A DNA stretch of 34,150 nt from Parendozoicomonas sp. Alg238-R29 (GTDB lineage: Bacteria; Pseudomonadota; Gammaproteobacteria; Pseudomonadales; Endozoicomonadaceae), in the NCBI RefSeq assembly GCF_947331445.1, contig NZ_CAMZOG010000054.1, forward strand, positions 1 through 34,150, written 5' to 3'. Below are positions 26,779 through 34,150 of the stretch, in pieces (the first letter of the stretch is position 1; each line of letters starts with the position of its first letter). A program made the position numbers and the translations under genes. The notes under the pieces are model-generated. The model did no database searches. It was not told where the DNA came from and saw only the letters and a list, made by a program, of their open reading frames with translations.

Positions 26779-27633
26779 ATGAGCATTATTCTCGATATTG
26801 ATCATGTGGATATGGAGTTTCCCACACCCAAAGGGCCTTTTACGGCTCTGAAAGACGTCAGCCTGAAAATTGCCAAAGGTGAGTTTATCTCCCTGATCGG
26901 CCACTCTGGCTGCGGTAAATCTACAGTATTGAATATTGTCGCCGGCCTGCACCAGGCCACAAAAGGTGGTGTGGTATTAAATGGTAAAGAAGTTTCTGAA
27001 CCCGGCCCCGAACGCGCTGTTGTTTTCCAGAACCACTCCCTGCTCCCATGGCTTACTGCTTATGAAAATGTAGAGTTAGCGGTGAAACAGGTTTTCGGAA
27101 AGAAAAAGAACAAGCAGGAAACCAAAGACTGGATCGAATATAACCTCGAACTGGTGCATATGGATCACGCCATGCATAAGCGTCCGGATGAAATTTCCGG
27201 CGGTATGAAACAACGTGTCGGTATTGCCCGCGCCTTGGCTATGCAGCCAGATATCCTGTTAATGGATGAACCTTTTGGTGCGCTGGATGCCCTGACCCGT
27301 GCCCACATGCAGGATTCCCTGATGGAAATCCAGAACGAACTTAACAATACCGTGATTATGATCACCCACGATGTGGATGAAGCTGTTCTTCTGTCAGACC
27401 GCATTGTGATGATGACTAACGGCCCGTCAGCAACCGTTGGGGAAATTCTGGATGTAAAACTGGAACGACCTCGCAGTCGTCTGGAGTTGGCCGACAACCC
27501 GGAATATAACCACCTTCGCTCCGAAGTTTTGAAATTCCTCTACGAAAAACAGCGTAAAGTTGAAAATATCGGCTCACAGAAAAAGAACAAAAAAGAATCC
27601 ATTCAACGTCAGGAAAAAACAGCAGCGGCTTAA
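26779..27633 (+). CDS. nrtD: Nitrate-type ABC transporter ATP-binding protein (NrtD/NasD-like)
   Basis: The 284-residue ATPase starts at the ATG at 26779, behind GAAAGG. It has Walker A (GHSGCGKST), Q-loop (VVFQNHSLLPWLTAYENV), signature (ISGGMKQR), Walker B (ILLMDEPFGALD) and H-loop (MITHDVDEA). The VDMEFPTPKGPFTALKDVSL start and AYENVELAVKQV region are typical of nitrate/cyanate-type ATPases. It has no fused substrate-binding-like C-terminal domain, so it resembles cyanobacterial NrtD rather than NrtC. Its C-terminus is Lys-rich. It is the last gene of the operon. No nitrate reductase is present in the window. Confidence 0.9.
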   Translation: MSIILDIDHVDMEFPTPKGPFTALKDVSLKIAKGEFISLIGHSGCGKSTVLNIVAGLHQATKGGVVLNGKEVSEPGPERAVVFQNHSLLPWLTAYENVELAVKQVFGKKKNKQETKDWIEYNLELVHMDHAMHKRPDEISGGMKQRVGIARALAMQPDILLMDEPFGALDALTRAHMQDSLMEIQNELNNTVIMITHDVDEAVLLSDRIVMMTNGPSATVGEILDVKLERPRSRLELADNPEYNHLRSEVLKFLYEKQRKVENIGSQKKNKKESIQRQEKTAAA

Positions 27634-27644
27634 TATTTATTATC

Positions 27645-27663
27645 GAGCTGATTTCATCAGCTC
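27645..27663 (+). terminator. Hairpin after nrtD, possible terminator
   Basis: GAGCTGAT-TTC-ATCAGCTC is a perfect eight-base stem starting 12 bases after the nrtD stop. The following sequence (AATCTCCTCTCC) has no U-run. It may therefore be a weak terminator or a 3'-end protection hairpin. Confidence 0.45.
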
Positions 27664-27749
27664 AATCTCCTCTCCCAGGTTTCTGGCAAGCCCTGACTTT
27701 AGCCACCGTAACGACCAGAACTGACAATGATACGGATATAGATGAAGAT

Positions 27750-27777
27750 GCAGCTGTTACAGGAATGTTACAGCCGC
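27750..27777 (-). terminator. Hairpin downstream of folE, possible terminator
   Basis: GCAGCTGTTACA pairs with TGTTACAGCCGC around a four-base loop, with two mismatches. It lies 14 bases beyond the folE stop on the minus strand. There is no strong U-run, so termination is plausible but not certain. Confidence 0.4.
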
Positions 27778-27790
27778 AGTAAAAAATGCT

Positions 27791-28345
27791 TTAACGGGCA
27801 ATATAACGCAGGAACTCTTCTCTGGTAGGCAGGTTGGTGCGGAAATCACCACGCATAACTGAGGTGGTCATTGAAGAATTCTGCTTTTCAACACCACGCA
27901 TCATCATGCACATGTGCTTGGCTTCAATCACAACAGCCACGCCCCGAGCACCGGTCACTTCTTCGATAGCTTCGGCAATCTGCAGGGTCATATTTTCCTG
28001 AATCTGCAGGCGTCGGGCGTACATATCTACAACTCGGGCAAACTTGGAAAGACCCAGAACTTTGCCTTTGGGAAGGTAAGCCACATGAGCCTTACCGATA
28101 AAGGGCAGCATATGGTGCTCACACATGGAATACAGTTCAATATCCCGAACTACAACCATTTCATCGTTGTCGGACTCGAATACTGCACCGTTCACGATCT
28201 CTTCGAGACTCTGGTGATAGCCTCGGGTCAGGAAATTCATGGCTTTGGAGGCACGTGCTGGCGTGTCTTTCAGGCCGTCTCTTTCAGGGTTTTCTCCCAG
28301 CCCTTCGAGTATTGCTTTGTAGTATTCGCTGAGGTCTCTGCTCAT
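27791..28345 (-). CDS. folE: GTP cyclohydrolase I
   Basis: The 184-residue enzyme makes dihydroneopterin triphosphate from GTP. The zinc and active-site motifs are visible: [21 protein letters not shown] (Cys, His-His) and [20 protein letters not shown], then [23 protein letters not shown] with the second zinc cysteine. The length is typical of the type I enzyme. It follows folM by 16 bases in the same orientation, so the two are probably cotranscribed for tetrahydromonapterin synthesis. Confidence 0.96.
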   Translation of the reverse strand: MSRDLSEYYKAILEGLGENPERDGLKDTPARASKAMNFLTRGYHQSLEEIVNGAVFESDNDEMVVVRDIELYSMCEHHMLPFIGKAHVAYLPKGKVLGLSKFARVVDMYARRLQIQENMTLQIAEAIEEVTGARGVAVVIEAKHMCMMMRGVEKQNSSMTTSVMRGDFRTNLPTREEFLRYIAR

Positions 28346-28361
28346 GGATCTCTGGTCCGTT

Positions 28362-29078
28362 TCAGCTCAATGACATCCCACCATCAACGGGGATGGTTGT
28401 GCCTGTTATATAGGGGTTGTTCAGTACGTACTCAAGCGTTTGCCAAATCACGCTTTCTCCCGGTTCCAGGCCCATGGGAGGAATACGCAGAGTATCTTCT
28501 GCAGCCATCCTCCTGTCACCTTCATTCATGATGATCAGGTAGGGTGCGATAGCGTTAACCTTGACATCGGGAGCATACATACGGGCAAACGACCGGGTCA
28601 GGCTTTCCAGGCCAGCTTTGGTCGCAGCGTAGGCGGCATGGTGCTCGCTGCCACGGAGTGCATTGTAATCGGTCATGTGGATGATGTCCGCTGTTTCCTC
28701 ACAATTCCACAACAGTTCGCACAAGCCACGGTTGATCAGCCAGGGAGCTTCCATATGAACATGGAATAAGGATTCCAGAGGCTCTGCCTCAAGGGGGTGC
28801 TGGCTGTCGGCAAGCCAGCCTGAGGCATTGTGGATAATAGCCCTGAGGGACGAGGTGAACTGTTTCACTTCATCAATCAGACGGTAGGTGTTCTCTTTAA
28901 TCTCAAGATCGCACTGCAGAACATGGGCACCGGCAGCCTCCAACTTCGCAACATCGGAGGTATAGGTACGGTAGGTTGCTATCACCTGATAACCGACCTG
29001 GAGTAATTTAAAGGCATTAAACAGGCCAAGGCGACGGGATGCCCCGGTAATCAGGACAGTCTGTTCCTGCTTACTCAT
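28362..29078 (-). CDS. folM: Dihydromonapterin reductase (FolM), short-chain dehydrogenase
   Basis: The 238-residue SDR enzyme has the cofactor motif TGASRRLG near residues 11-18, in the double-Arg form characteristic of NADPH-using FolM. It also has HNAS (about 88-91), the catalytic YAATK and the C-terminal [15 protein letters not shown]. FolM reduces dihydromonapterin to tetrahydromonapterin, a pterin cofactor. Pairing with folE supports this over a generic SDR. FolX, which often completes the set, is not in the window. Confidence 0.88.
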   Translation of the reverse strand: MSKQEQTVLITGASRRLGLFNAFKLLQVGYQVIATYRTYTSDVAKLEAAGAHVLQCDLEIKENTYRLIDEVKQFTSSLRAIIHNASGWLADSQHPLEAEPLESLFHVHMEAPWLINRGLCELLWNCEETADIIHMTDYNALRGSEHHAAYAATKAGLESLTRSFARMYAPDVKVNAIAPYLIIMNEGDRRMAAEDTLRIPPMGLEPGESVIWQTLEYVLNNPYITGTTIPVDGGMSLS

Positions 29079-29246
29079 TGTTTTCCCCTACTTCACACCT
29101 GTTATTTTTGTGGAGGACATTTAATCAGATCGTAAGGGGGGGAGTCCAGATGGTACCGGGCAGGATTCATGAAGTCGTGATGTTGTGGATAGGCAAGCGT
29201 CTTACCTGCCCGGGATCTTGGCAAGCAAGACGTTTCTGCCAGGAGA

Positions 29247-30458
29247 TTAACTCATTACAACCTGTACAGGGCGAGGAATTGTTTGCTGTACAGTTTTTTC
29301 CTCAGCATCCTTATTGAGCAGAGCACGAACAGCCATGATAAAGAAGCCGGTCATAAACAGGTTGAGAGTCAGTGACAACATGGCAATAGTCAGAGCTTGA
29401 CCGCCAATGCCATAGCCGAGGCTGATAATCAAAACGCCAGCACCCACTTCACCTCTGGGAAACATGCCGATACTCAGGGCCAGGCGTTCTTTAAAAGATG
29501 CTTCCCTTTTGTAACAAAACAGCGGGAACATCTTGCCGAGATTGGATATAACGGTTACAGCAAGGACATGACCTGGCAGCCCCCACGGGCTGAGTGCTTC
29601 GGAGGCTGCGCTATCGCTAAACATATCCAGTTCCATCAGTGGCATACTCAAACCAACCAGAACCATGAAAATACCAGCAATGACGGTATTGGCAGATACG
29701 CGCTCAGGGTCGTGAGGGTTCGCTTCCGGAGAAGGCTTGATCATGCAGCCCAGCAGGAATGCGGGAAGAAGTACTTCAATATGAACAGGAGTCAGCGGAT
29801 CAATAGCCTTACTGCCCAGAAGAACAAGTTTACTGGTCGTAGCAATCAAAAACGCATAACCAAGCATAGAGCGCCAGGTGCAGGGAATACTGAGAGTTCT
29901 GAGATTCTTGTAACCCACAGCCAGCATGCCTATCAGTACAGCCATTACCAGAACCAGCTGCCAGCTCAGACCTACCATCAGAATAGTGAGGGGAACCATC
30001 AGCAGTACCGTGTCCAGATCATCAAAAACAGCCAGAATACGTGCCTTCTTGAACATCCAGGTAGTGCTCAGGTCAGCAGCTGCCAACATAGCAAAGAGTA
30101 CACCGGCAGATGTTGGGGCTGCGAAACGCCCCAGAAGCAACATCTCCTTCCAGGTTGAAATCTCGAACCACTGGCCGGATGGGGAAAGTACGAAAATAAA
30201 GTACACCACAACGAACAGCCATGGGAATGTTGCCGCGGTCATGGCAACAACATAATCCCAGCCGTAACTGCCAAGGTCTTTTTTATCCACATCAAATTCA
30301 CTGCCCACATCAATCATGATGTAGGACAAGGCCACCATGGTTAGATACATGATGAACGTTTGGAAACTGGTATAGGAAGCTCCGAAAGAATAAGGGAGTG
30401 CTTGCGACAAAACTATGCCGAGTAAAAGCAGCAGGGAAAAAACAATAACTTTTTTCAA
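29247..30458 (-). CDS. Monovalent cation:proton antiporter (CPA2-like)
   Basis: The 403-residue protein is almost entirely membrane-embedded, with about 12 helices. It has the paired acidic motif FDDLDT near residue 142, the likely ion-binding site, and a repeated fold with RFAAPTSAGVLFAML and GMFPRGEVGAGVLIISLGYG, characteristic of sodium/proton or potassium/proton exchangers. There is no C-terminal TrkA-N domain. It is monocistronic, with about 170 bases to folM. The transported cation cannot be told from sequence. Confidence 0.85.
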   Translation of the reverse strand: MKKVIVFSLLLLLGIVLSQALPYSFGASYTSFQTFIMYLTMVALSYIMIDVGSEFDVDKKDLGSYGWDYVVAMTAATFPWLFVVVYFIFVLSPSGQWFEISTWKEMLLLGRFAAPTSAGVLFAMLAAADLSTTWMFKKARILAVFDDLDTVLLMVPLTILMVGLSWQLVLVMAVLIGMLAVGYKNLRTLSIPCTWRSMLGYAFLIATTSKLVLLGSKAIDPLTPVHIEVLLPAFLLGCMIKPSPEANPHDPERVSANTVIAGIFMVLVGLSMPLMELDMFSDSAASEALSPWGLPGHVLAVTVISNLGKMFPLFCYKREASFKERLALSIGMFPRGEVGAGVLIISLGYGIGGQALTIAMLSLTLNLFMTGFFIMAVRALLNKDAEEKTVQQTIPRPVQVVMS

Positions 30459-31025
30459 AGTAATACCCTAAATGACAATCTTGAGTTTAAAAAGGTCAGT
30501 ACATGAAATTCAAAAACCGTAACTATCGTTTATTCTGTTTTTCCGAAGTGTATTTATTTTCATTGGCGCCAAAAAGCGACATAGGTCAATGAAATTTCCG
30601 ATTTGAAAGAGGGTTTAAAATGAATCTGATTCTTTCTTCTTATTATATGGCAGTTATAAAACCGCAAAGTTTTCCTAAAGGTTACAATGAAATTAATGAA
30701 CATTATTGAATGAAGGGTTTGTGTTTTTTATTAAAAATAAAATAGAACTCACTTAACAAATAGCCATGTATGGTGGTGTATATATTTCCAATACGGTCTG
30801 TTTCCAGGGGGCGTTCTCAATTAGGCATCGAACTCAGCATTACCCTTCGGGTGGCGCTGAGTCGTATGCTTAATTGAGAACGCCCCCTAGGTACATATCA
30901 CCTGACAATTTTTCTGGTGACACCTTCCGTTGTCACGGGGACTTTCTTTACAATTCGCAGACGATAAACATGATCAGATTTTGGGATAGCTTCCCACTGA
31001 CTGCTGGCTGGAATTTTTTCTTTAC
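30459..31025. other. Gene-free stretch with fold-back element
   Basis: This 567-base AT-rich interval lies between the divergent antiporter and TRIC genes. It contains the 83-base inverted repeat described separately and a small inverted repeat at 30917-30936 (GTGACA and TGTCAC flanking eight bases). Open frames overlapping its end (30874-31140) are out of frame with the TRIC gene and have no family features. I see no RNA gene that I can name. Confidence 0.6.
30806..30888. repeat. 83-bp fold-back (MITE-like) inverted repeat
   Basis: Two 33-base arms (30806-30838 and 30856-30888) are reverse complements except for about four positions. The outer 18 bases, AGGGGGCGTTCTCAATTA, are perfectly paired. 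A 17-base centre includes the mini-hairpin ACCC-TTC-GGGT. There is no coding capacity. The size and perfect ends fit a miniature inverted-repeat element or other mobile palindrome, although no clear target duplication is visible. A structured RNA is the alternative. Confidence 0.8.
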
Positions 31026-31631
31026 ATGCTTCTTGATATTCTCGACCTTTTGGGGACTAGCGTTTTCGCTGCCACTGGAGCAATGGTTGCTGTGCGGCGG
31101 CAATTGGATGTTTTTGGCGCCCTTGTCCTGGCTTTCGTAACCGCAGTAGGTGGGGGTACTATCCGGGATGCGATATTGGGAAGTACGCCAGTGTTCTGGG
31201 TAACCGACACGGTTTATATAACAGTGATCTGTCTGACAACGGCTTTAACTCTTGTTGGGAGAAACTGGTGGCACAAAACACGCTACATTATTTTACTTTC
31301 TGATGCCTTGGGACTTGGGGTTTTCACAGTGATTGGTGTTGAAAAAGCTCTGACCTACGGTGCTGCGCCCATGGTTGCAGTCATTATGGGCGTTCTTACC
31401 GGGGCTGGTGGAGGTATGATCCGCGATGTATTAGCTGGTCGTGTTCCTATGGTGTTGCGCCATGAAATTTATGCGACGGCCGCTATTGCAGGCGGTCTTC
31501 TCTATGTAGCAATGGAAAGCTCTGGAATTTCCAGAGGGTTTATTGCCATTGCCTGTGCATCTGTCGTATTTATTCTTCGACTCCTCGCTATATATTGCAA
31601 CCTTTCCCTTCCCAGAGTGAAGCTGGGATAA
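31026..31631 (+). CDS. TRIC / UPF0126 family membrane protein (YicG/YadS-like)
   Basis: The 201-residue protein has about seven helices arranged as two tandem repeats. Each carries the GGGxxRD signature (VGGGTIRDAILG near residue 41 and AGGGMIRDVLAGRVP near 129). This is the UPF0126/TRIC fold, known as trimeric cation channels in prokaryotes, and some members transport glycine. The start at ATG 31026 has only a weak ribosome-binding site. It stands alone, followed by its own terminator. Confidence 0.9.
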   Translation: MLLDILDLLGTSVFAATGAMVAVRRQLDVFGALVLAFVTAVGGGTIRDAILGSTPVFWVTDTVYITVICLTTALTLVGRNWWHKTRYIILLSDALGLGVFTVIGVEKALTYGAAPMVAVIMGVLTGAGGGMIRDVLAGRVPMVLRHEIYATAAIAGGLLYVAMESSGISRGFIAIACASVVFILRLLAIYCNLSLPRVKLG

Positions 31632-31688
31632 GAATAACGAACGGGGTGTTTCTCGGACGCCTGCTACACTTTTTACGGTTTTTAGTCT

Positions 31689-31717
31689 GCCTGCTTACTT
31701 TTCCTGAGCAGGCTTTT
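31689..31717 (+). terminator. Rho-independent terminator after the TRIC gene
   Basis: A seven-base perfect stem GCCTGCT / AGCAGGC with an 11-base loop is followed directly by TTTT. It lies 58 bases past the TRIC stop and upstream of fadL, which therefore has its own promoter further downstream. Confidence 0.75.
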
Positions 31718-31764
31718 GGGTTTTCTGTTCTAACCAACCGAACAGTGTCGTACAGGAGTCCGTT

Positions 31765-33111
31765 ATGCCATCGTTCCGTCCCTGTGTTCCGTTTTATCCC
31801 AAATTAGTCACTCAACGCATCGCCCTGATCGGGGCTTGTGTGCTTTCCGGTCAAGCGACAGCGGCCGGCTTTGCCCTCAATGAGTCTTCGGCAGCTGCGG
31901 CTGGCACGGCTTACGCCGGACGAGCCGCCGCTGCGCAGGATGCATCTGCTTTAGCAGCAAATCCTGCGTCTATATCTTCTCTGACAAATGCTCAATGGAC
32001 CTTGGGGGGAGCACTGATTCTCCCGAAGGGAGAGTTGCCTGATCATACAGCCACTTTTAGCCCTGATAACGGAGTGAACAATGTGCCGGTTGCTGGGGGG
32101 AGCGGAAGGGATTTTGTTGCACCGGTCTTTGTTCCAAGCGGATATTATGTTCGCCCTCTTGATGACCAATGGTCTTTTGGTATTGGCATTTACTCTCCGT
32201 TTGGATTGATTACTGATTACAATAGCGATTTTGTTGGCCGCTATCTGGCGGACAGATCCGAAGTAACCAATATAAATATCCAGCCCACCCTTAGTTATAA
32301 ATTTACTGATCAGCTCAGTGTTGGAGTAGGTTTTTTTGCATCCTTTGTGAGTGGGGTGCTTACTCAGCGAGCACCTAACCGAAGAGCACCAAACCCTTTT
32401 GCCCCTGAAGTGGAATTAAAATCAACTGTTGAGGGAGATGACTGGCAGGCCGGACTCAAACTTGGTGGACTCTGGGACAATGGAACGACCAGTATAGGAG
32501 TATCCTGGACATCGAATGTTGACTTTAAGTTAAAGGGTTCAGCCAAGCTGGAAGGTGCAGGCGTTTACGTGAAATCTGATGGCCATTTGGAGCTAAAGCT
32601 TCCTGATATGCTTGAAATCGGGGGAAGCCATAAGCTGACAGATGACTGGACGCTGGTTGCAGGGGCTTTGTGGACAGGTTGGAGTAGTTTTAAGGAAATC
32701 AAAGTAGTAGTGGATGAGCCATTTGATACAAAAGCCAAAGGTGAAGCTATTAGTTATGTCCCTGAAAAGTGGGATGATGTCTGGTCATTTTCAGTTGGTG
32801 CTCGCTATCAGCTAGACCCCAAATGGTTGCTTCGGTTCGGTTATGCTTTTGATGAATCACCCATCAAGAAAGAATATCGAACAGCAAGAATCCCAGACAT
32901 AGACCGTAACTGGTTGACAGTGGGTGCTCGCTTTACCCCGACCGCTCCTTGGGCCATTGATATGGCCTATGGCTACCTGATTCCTAAAACTGTGAAAGTG
33001 AACGAAACCGCTCATCATGGTGATGGCAGTGAAGACAGAACTTTCACATACAGAGGCAAGTATAAAATAGGTGCTCATATTGCGATGGCATCACTAACTT
33101 ATCAGTATTGA
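31765..33111 (+). CDS. fadL: FadL-family outer-membrane long-chain fatty acid transporter
   Basis: The 448-residue protein has a signal peptide (about 1-34, ending ATA). The mature N-terminus, GFALNESSAAAAGTAYAGRA followed by DASALAANPAS, is typical of the FadL hatch region with its NPA motif. The remainder is amphipathic beta-strand sequence ending in an aromatic residue (ASLTYQY), as required for barrel insertion. AGGAG lies six bases before the ATG. It imports long-chain fatty acids or other hydrophobic compounds; the exact substrate is uncertain in this broad family. Confidence 0.92.
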   Translation: MPSFRPCVPFYPKLVTQRIALIGACVLSGQATAAGFALNESSAAAAGTAYAGRAAAAQDASALAANPASISSLTNAQWTLGGALILPKGELPDHTATFSPDNGVNNVPVAGGSGRDFVAPVFVPSGYYVRPLDDQWSFGIGIYSPFGLITDYNSDFVGRYLADRSEVTNINIQPTLSYKFTDQLSVGVGFFASFVSGVLTQRAPNRRAPNPFAPEVELKSTVEGDDWQAGLKLGGLWDNGTTSIGVSWTSNVDFKLKGSAKLEGAGVYVKSDGHLELKLPDMLEIGGSHKLTDDWTLVAGALWTGWSSFKEIKVVVDEPFDTKAKGEAISYVPEKWDDVWSFSVGARYQLDPKWLLRFGYAFDESPIKKEYRTARIPDIDRNWLTVGARFTPTAPWAIDMAYGYLIPKTVKVNETAHHGDGSEDRTFTYRGKYKIGAHIAMASLTYQY

Positions 33112-33120
33112 TTGCTCGAG

Positions 33121-33169
33121 AATCCTGCTTCGCTCACGGTACTCGTTGAGTCATGAGTGAAGCAGGATT
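33121..33169. terminator. Bidirectional hairpin between fadL and yaaA
   Basis: AATCCTGCTTCGCTCA pairs with TGAGTGAAGCAGGATT with one mismatch and a 17-base loop. It sits ten bases after the fadL stop and ten bases before the yaaA stop of the convergent gene. The U-run is short on either side. It probably ends both transcripts. Confidence 0.6.
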
Positions 33170-33178
33170 TGATAAGAA

Positions 33179-33955
33179 CTACTCCGCTTTATCCCGAGTG
33201 AAAACCCAGTTCTTATCGTCACTCATATCAGCATTGAATATGTAGCCACCGTAGTTAAACTTTTTAAGTGCTGCAGGTTGACTGACTTTCTTATCAATGA
33301 TGTAGCGAGTCATAAGGCCGCGGGCTTTTTTTGCGTAGAAACTGATGATTTTGTACTGCCCGGTTTTTAGGTCTTTAAATATCGGGGTAATAATATCAGC
33401 TTCCAATTGTTTGGGTTTCACGCTCTTGAAATATTCATTAGATGCCAGGTTAATCAGGATATTGTCTTTCTGGGCAGACAGTTCGGTATTAAGAGCATTA
33501 GTAATAATATCTCCCCAGAAGGTGTAAAGATCCTTGCCTCGTTTGTTGGCAAATTTGGTACCCATTTCCAGTCGGTAGGCCTGCATAAGATCAAGGGGGC
33601 GTAGTAGCCCATAAAGACCACTTAAAATACGAAGATGCTTCTGGGCAAAGTCAAAACCTTTGTTATCTAGAGTTTCTGCGTCCAATCCGGTATAAACATC
33701 TCCTTTAAAGGCAAGCACTGCCTGTTTGGCATTCCTCGGGGAAAATGGCGTGCTCCAGGCTTCAAAGCGGGCCGCGTTTAACCCTGAAATCTTGTCACTT
33801 ACGCCCATGAGTTTACCGATTTGAGCCGGGCTCAAGTCACGAAGCTGTTCTATGAGCTCCTGAGAATGCTCAAGGAAATCTGGGGTCGTGTGAGCATCAG
33901 TGGCCGGAGCCGTGTCGTAATCCAGCGTTTTTGCGGGTGAAATGACAATCAGCAC
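33179..33955 (-). CDS. yaaA: Peroxide stress protein YaaA
   Basis: The 258-residue protein begins [13 protein letters not shown]. It carries the family signatures [51 protein letters not shown] and [15 protein letters not shown]. YaaA binds DNA and lowers free iron during hydrogen peroxide stress in E. coli. The length matches the family, and the protein is cytoplasmic. It is convergent with fadL and has no operon partner in the window. Confidence 0.96.
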   Translation of the reverse strand: MLIVISPAKTLDYDTAPATDAHTTPDFLEHSQELIEQLRDLSPAQIGKLMGVSDKISGLNAARFEAWSTPFSPRNAKQAVLAFKGDVYTGLDAETLDNKGFDFAQKHLRILSGLYGLLRPLDLMQAYRLEMGTKFANKRGKDLYTFWGDIITNALNTELSAQKDNILINLASNEYFKSVKPKQLEADIITPIFKDLKTGQYKIISFYAKKARGLMTRYIIDKKVSQPAALKKFNYGGYIFNADMSDDKNWVFTRDKAE

Positions 33956-34073
33956 ATCAGGCTCCCTATAGTCTTAAACATTGTTATCCAGCCCATACTA
34001 TTCCCTGAAGCACTGATTCTCCAGTTATAGAGGCTTGGTTATTTCCAAGGGGTACGCAGAGGCGTGTTAGAAA

Positions 34074-34093
34074 TACTAACCGTACAGTTAGTA
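34074..34093. promoter_or_regulatory. 20-bp palindrome resembling a TetR-family operator
   Basis: TACTAACCGTACAGTTAGTA is symmetric apart from one central pair. The TACTAAC/GTTAGTA arms and GTAC centre resemble operators of TetR-type repressors. It lies about 120 bases upstream of yaaA and close to the right edge, so the target may be a gene beyond the window. Confidence 0.4.
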
Positions 34094-34150
34094 AAAGCTA
34101 ATTTTGGTGGATTCTAGTCTTCATAAGGGTTGCTTTAACGCCCCCCCCCC

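Noticed and set aside
29397-30158. 253-residue plus-strand open frame opposite the antiporter
   Set aside because: It is rich in His, Gln and Asn as expected for the complement of hydrophobic codons. It is a shadow of the antiporter gene.
30874-31025. Possible glycine riboswitch upstream of the YadS-like gene
   Set aside because: Some relatives of the TRIC protein transport glycine, so I looked for the conserved core. I found only a small inverted repeat at 30917-30936.

Overview
The window reads as a gammaproteobacterial chromosome segment of moderate GC content. The acetate-switch cluster, the folE-folM pair, argG, fadL and yaaA all fit that assignment. Two decayed genes and a eukaryotic-type protein kinase ending in a CaaX-like tetrapeptide suggest a host-associated marine lineage, perhaps Endozoicomonadaceae-like. 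That placement is an inference from gene content, not a phylogenetic result. The window ends in a run of C, so it may be a contig edge. Its left end cuts a repetitive adhesin gene.

Region 1 (1-6686, all minus strand): a type I secretion unit in the order ABC exporter, membrane-fusion protein, and the N-terminus of a LapA-like adhesin with a retention module. Upstream of it is a 7TMR-DISM sensor kinase / OmpR-type regulator pair with overlapping genes.

Region 2 (6752-19168): an acetate uptake and activation module. It holds a DEDDh exonuclease, a cNMP/CBS/DUF294 signalling protein, an ActP-like symporter with its DUF4212 small subunit, the CrbR response regulator, the CrbS transporter-kinase hybrid and, divergent from crbS, acs. 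A 7-2-7 palindrome lies between crbS and acs. A eukaryotic-like protein kinase gene sits between the symporter pair and crbR.

Region 3 (19169-22340): decayed DNA around one intact pair. An internally deleted FGGY sugar-kinase fossil is followed by a periplasmic triple-rhodanese protein with a small membrane partner, then by a frameshifted exported-protein pseudogene and an 18-bp tandem repeat.

Region 4 (22296-27663): argG on the minus strand, then a nitrate-type ABC transporter operon (nrtA, nrtB, nrtD) behind a near-consensus sigma-54 promoter with NtrC-like upstream sites. Both intercistronic gaps carry strong hairpins.

Region 5 (27750-34150): folE-folM, a cation:proton antiporter, a gene-free stretch with an 83-bp fold-back element, a TRIC/UPF0126 membrane protein, a FadL outer-membrane channel, yaaA, and a palindromic operator-like site near the right end.

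I saw no tRNA, rRNA, CRISPR array or intact insertion sequence. The most unusual item is the CaaX-ending kinase. No complete novel multi-gene system is evident.
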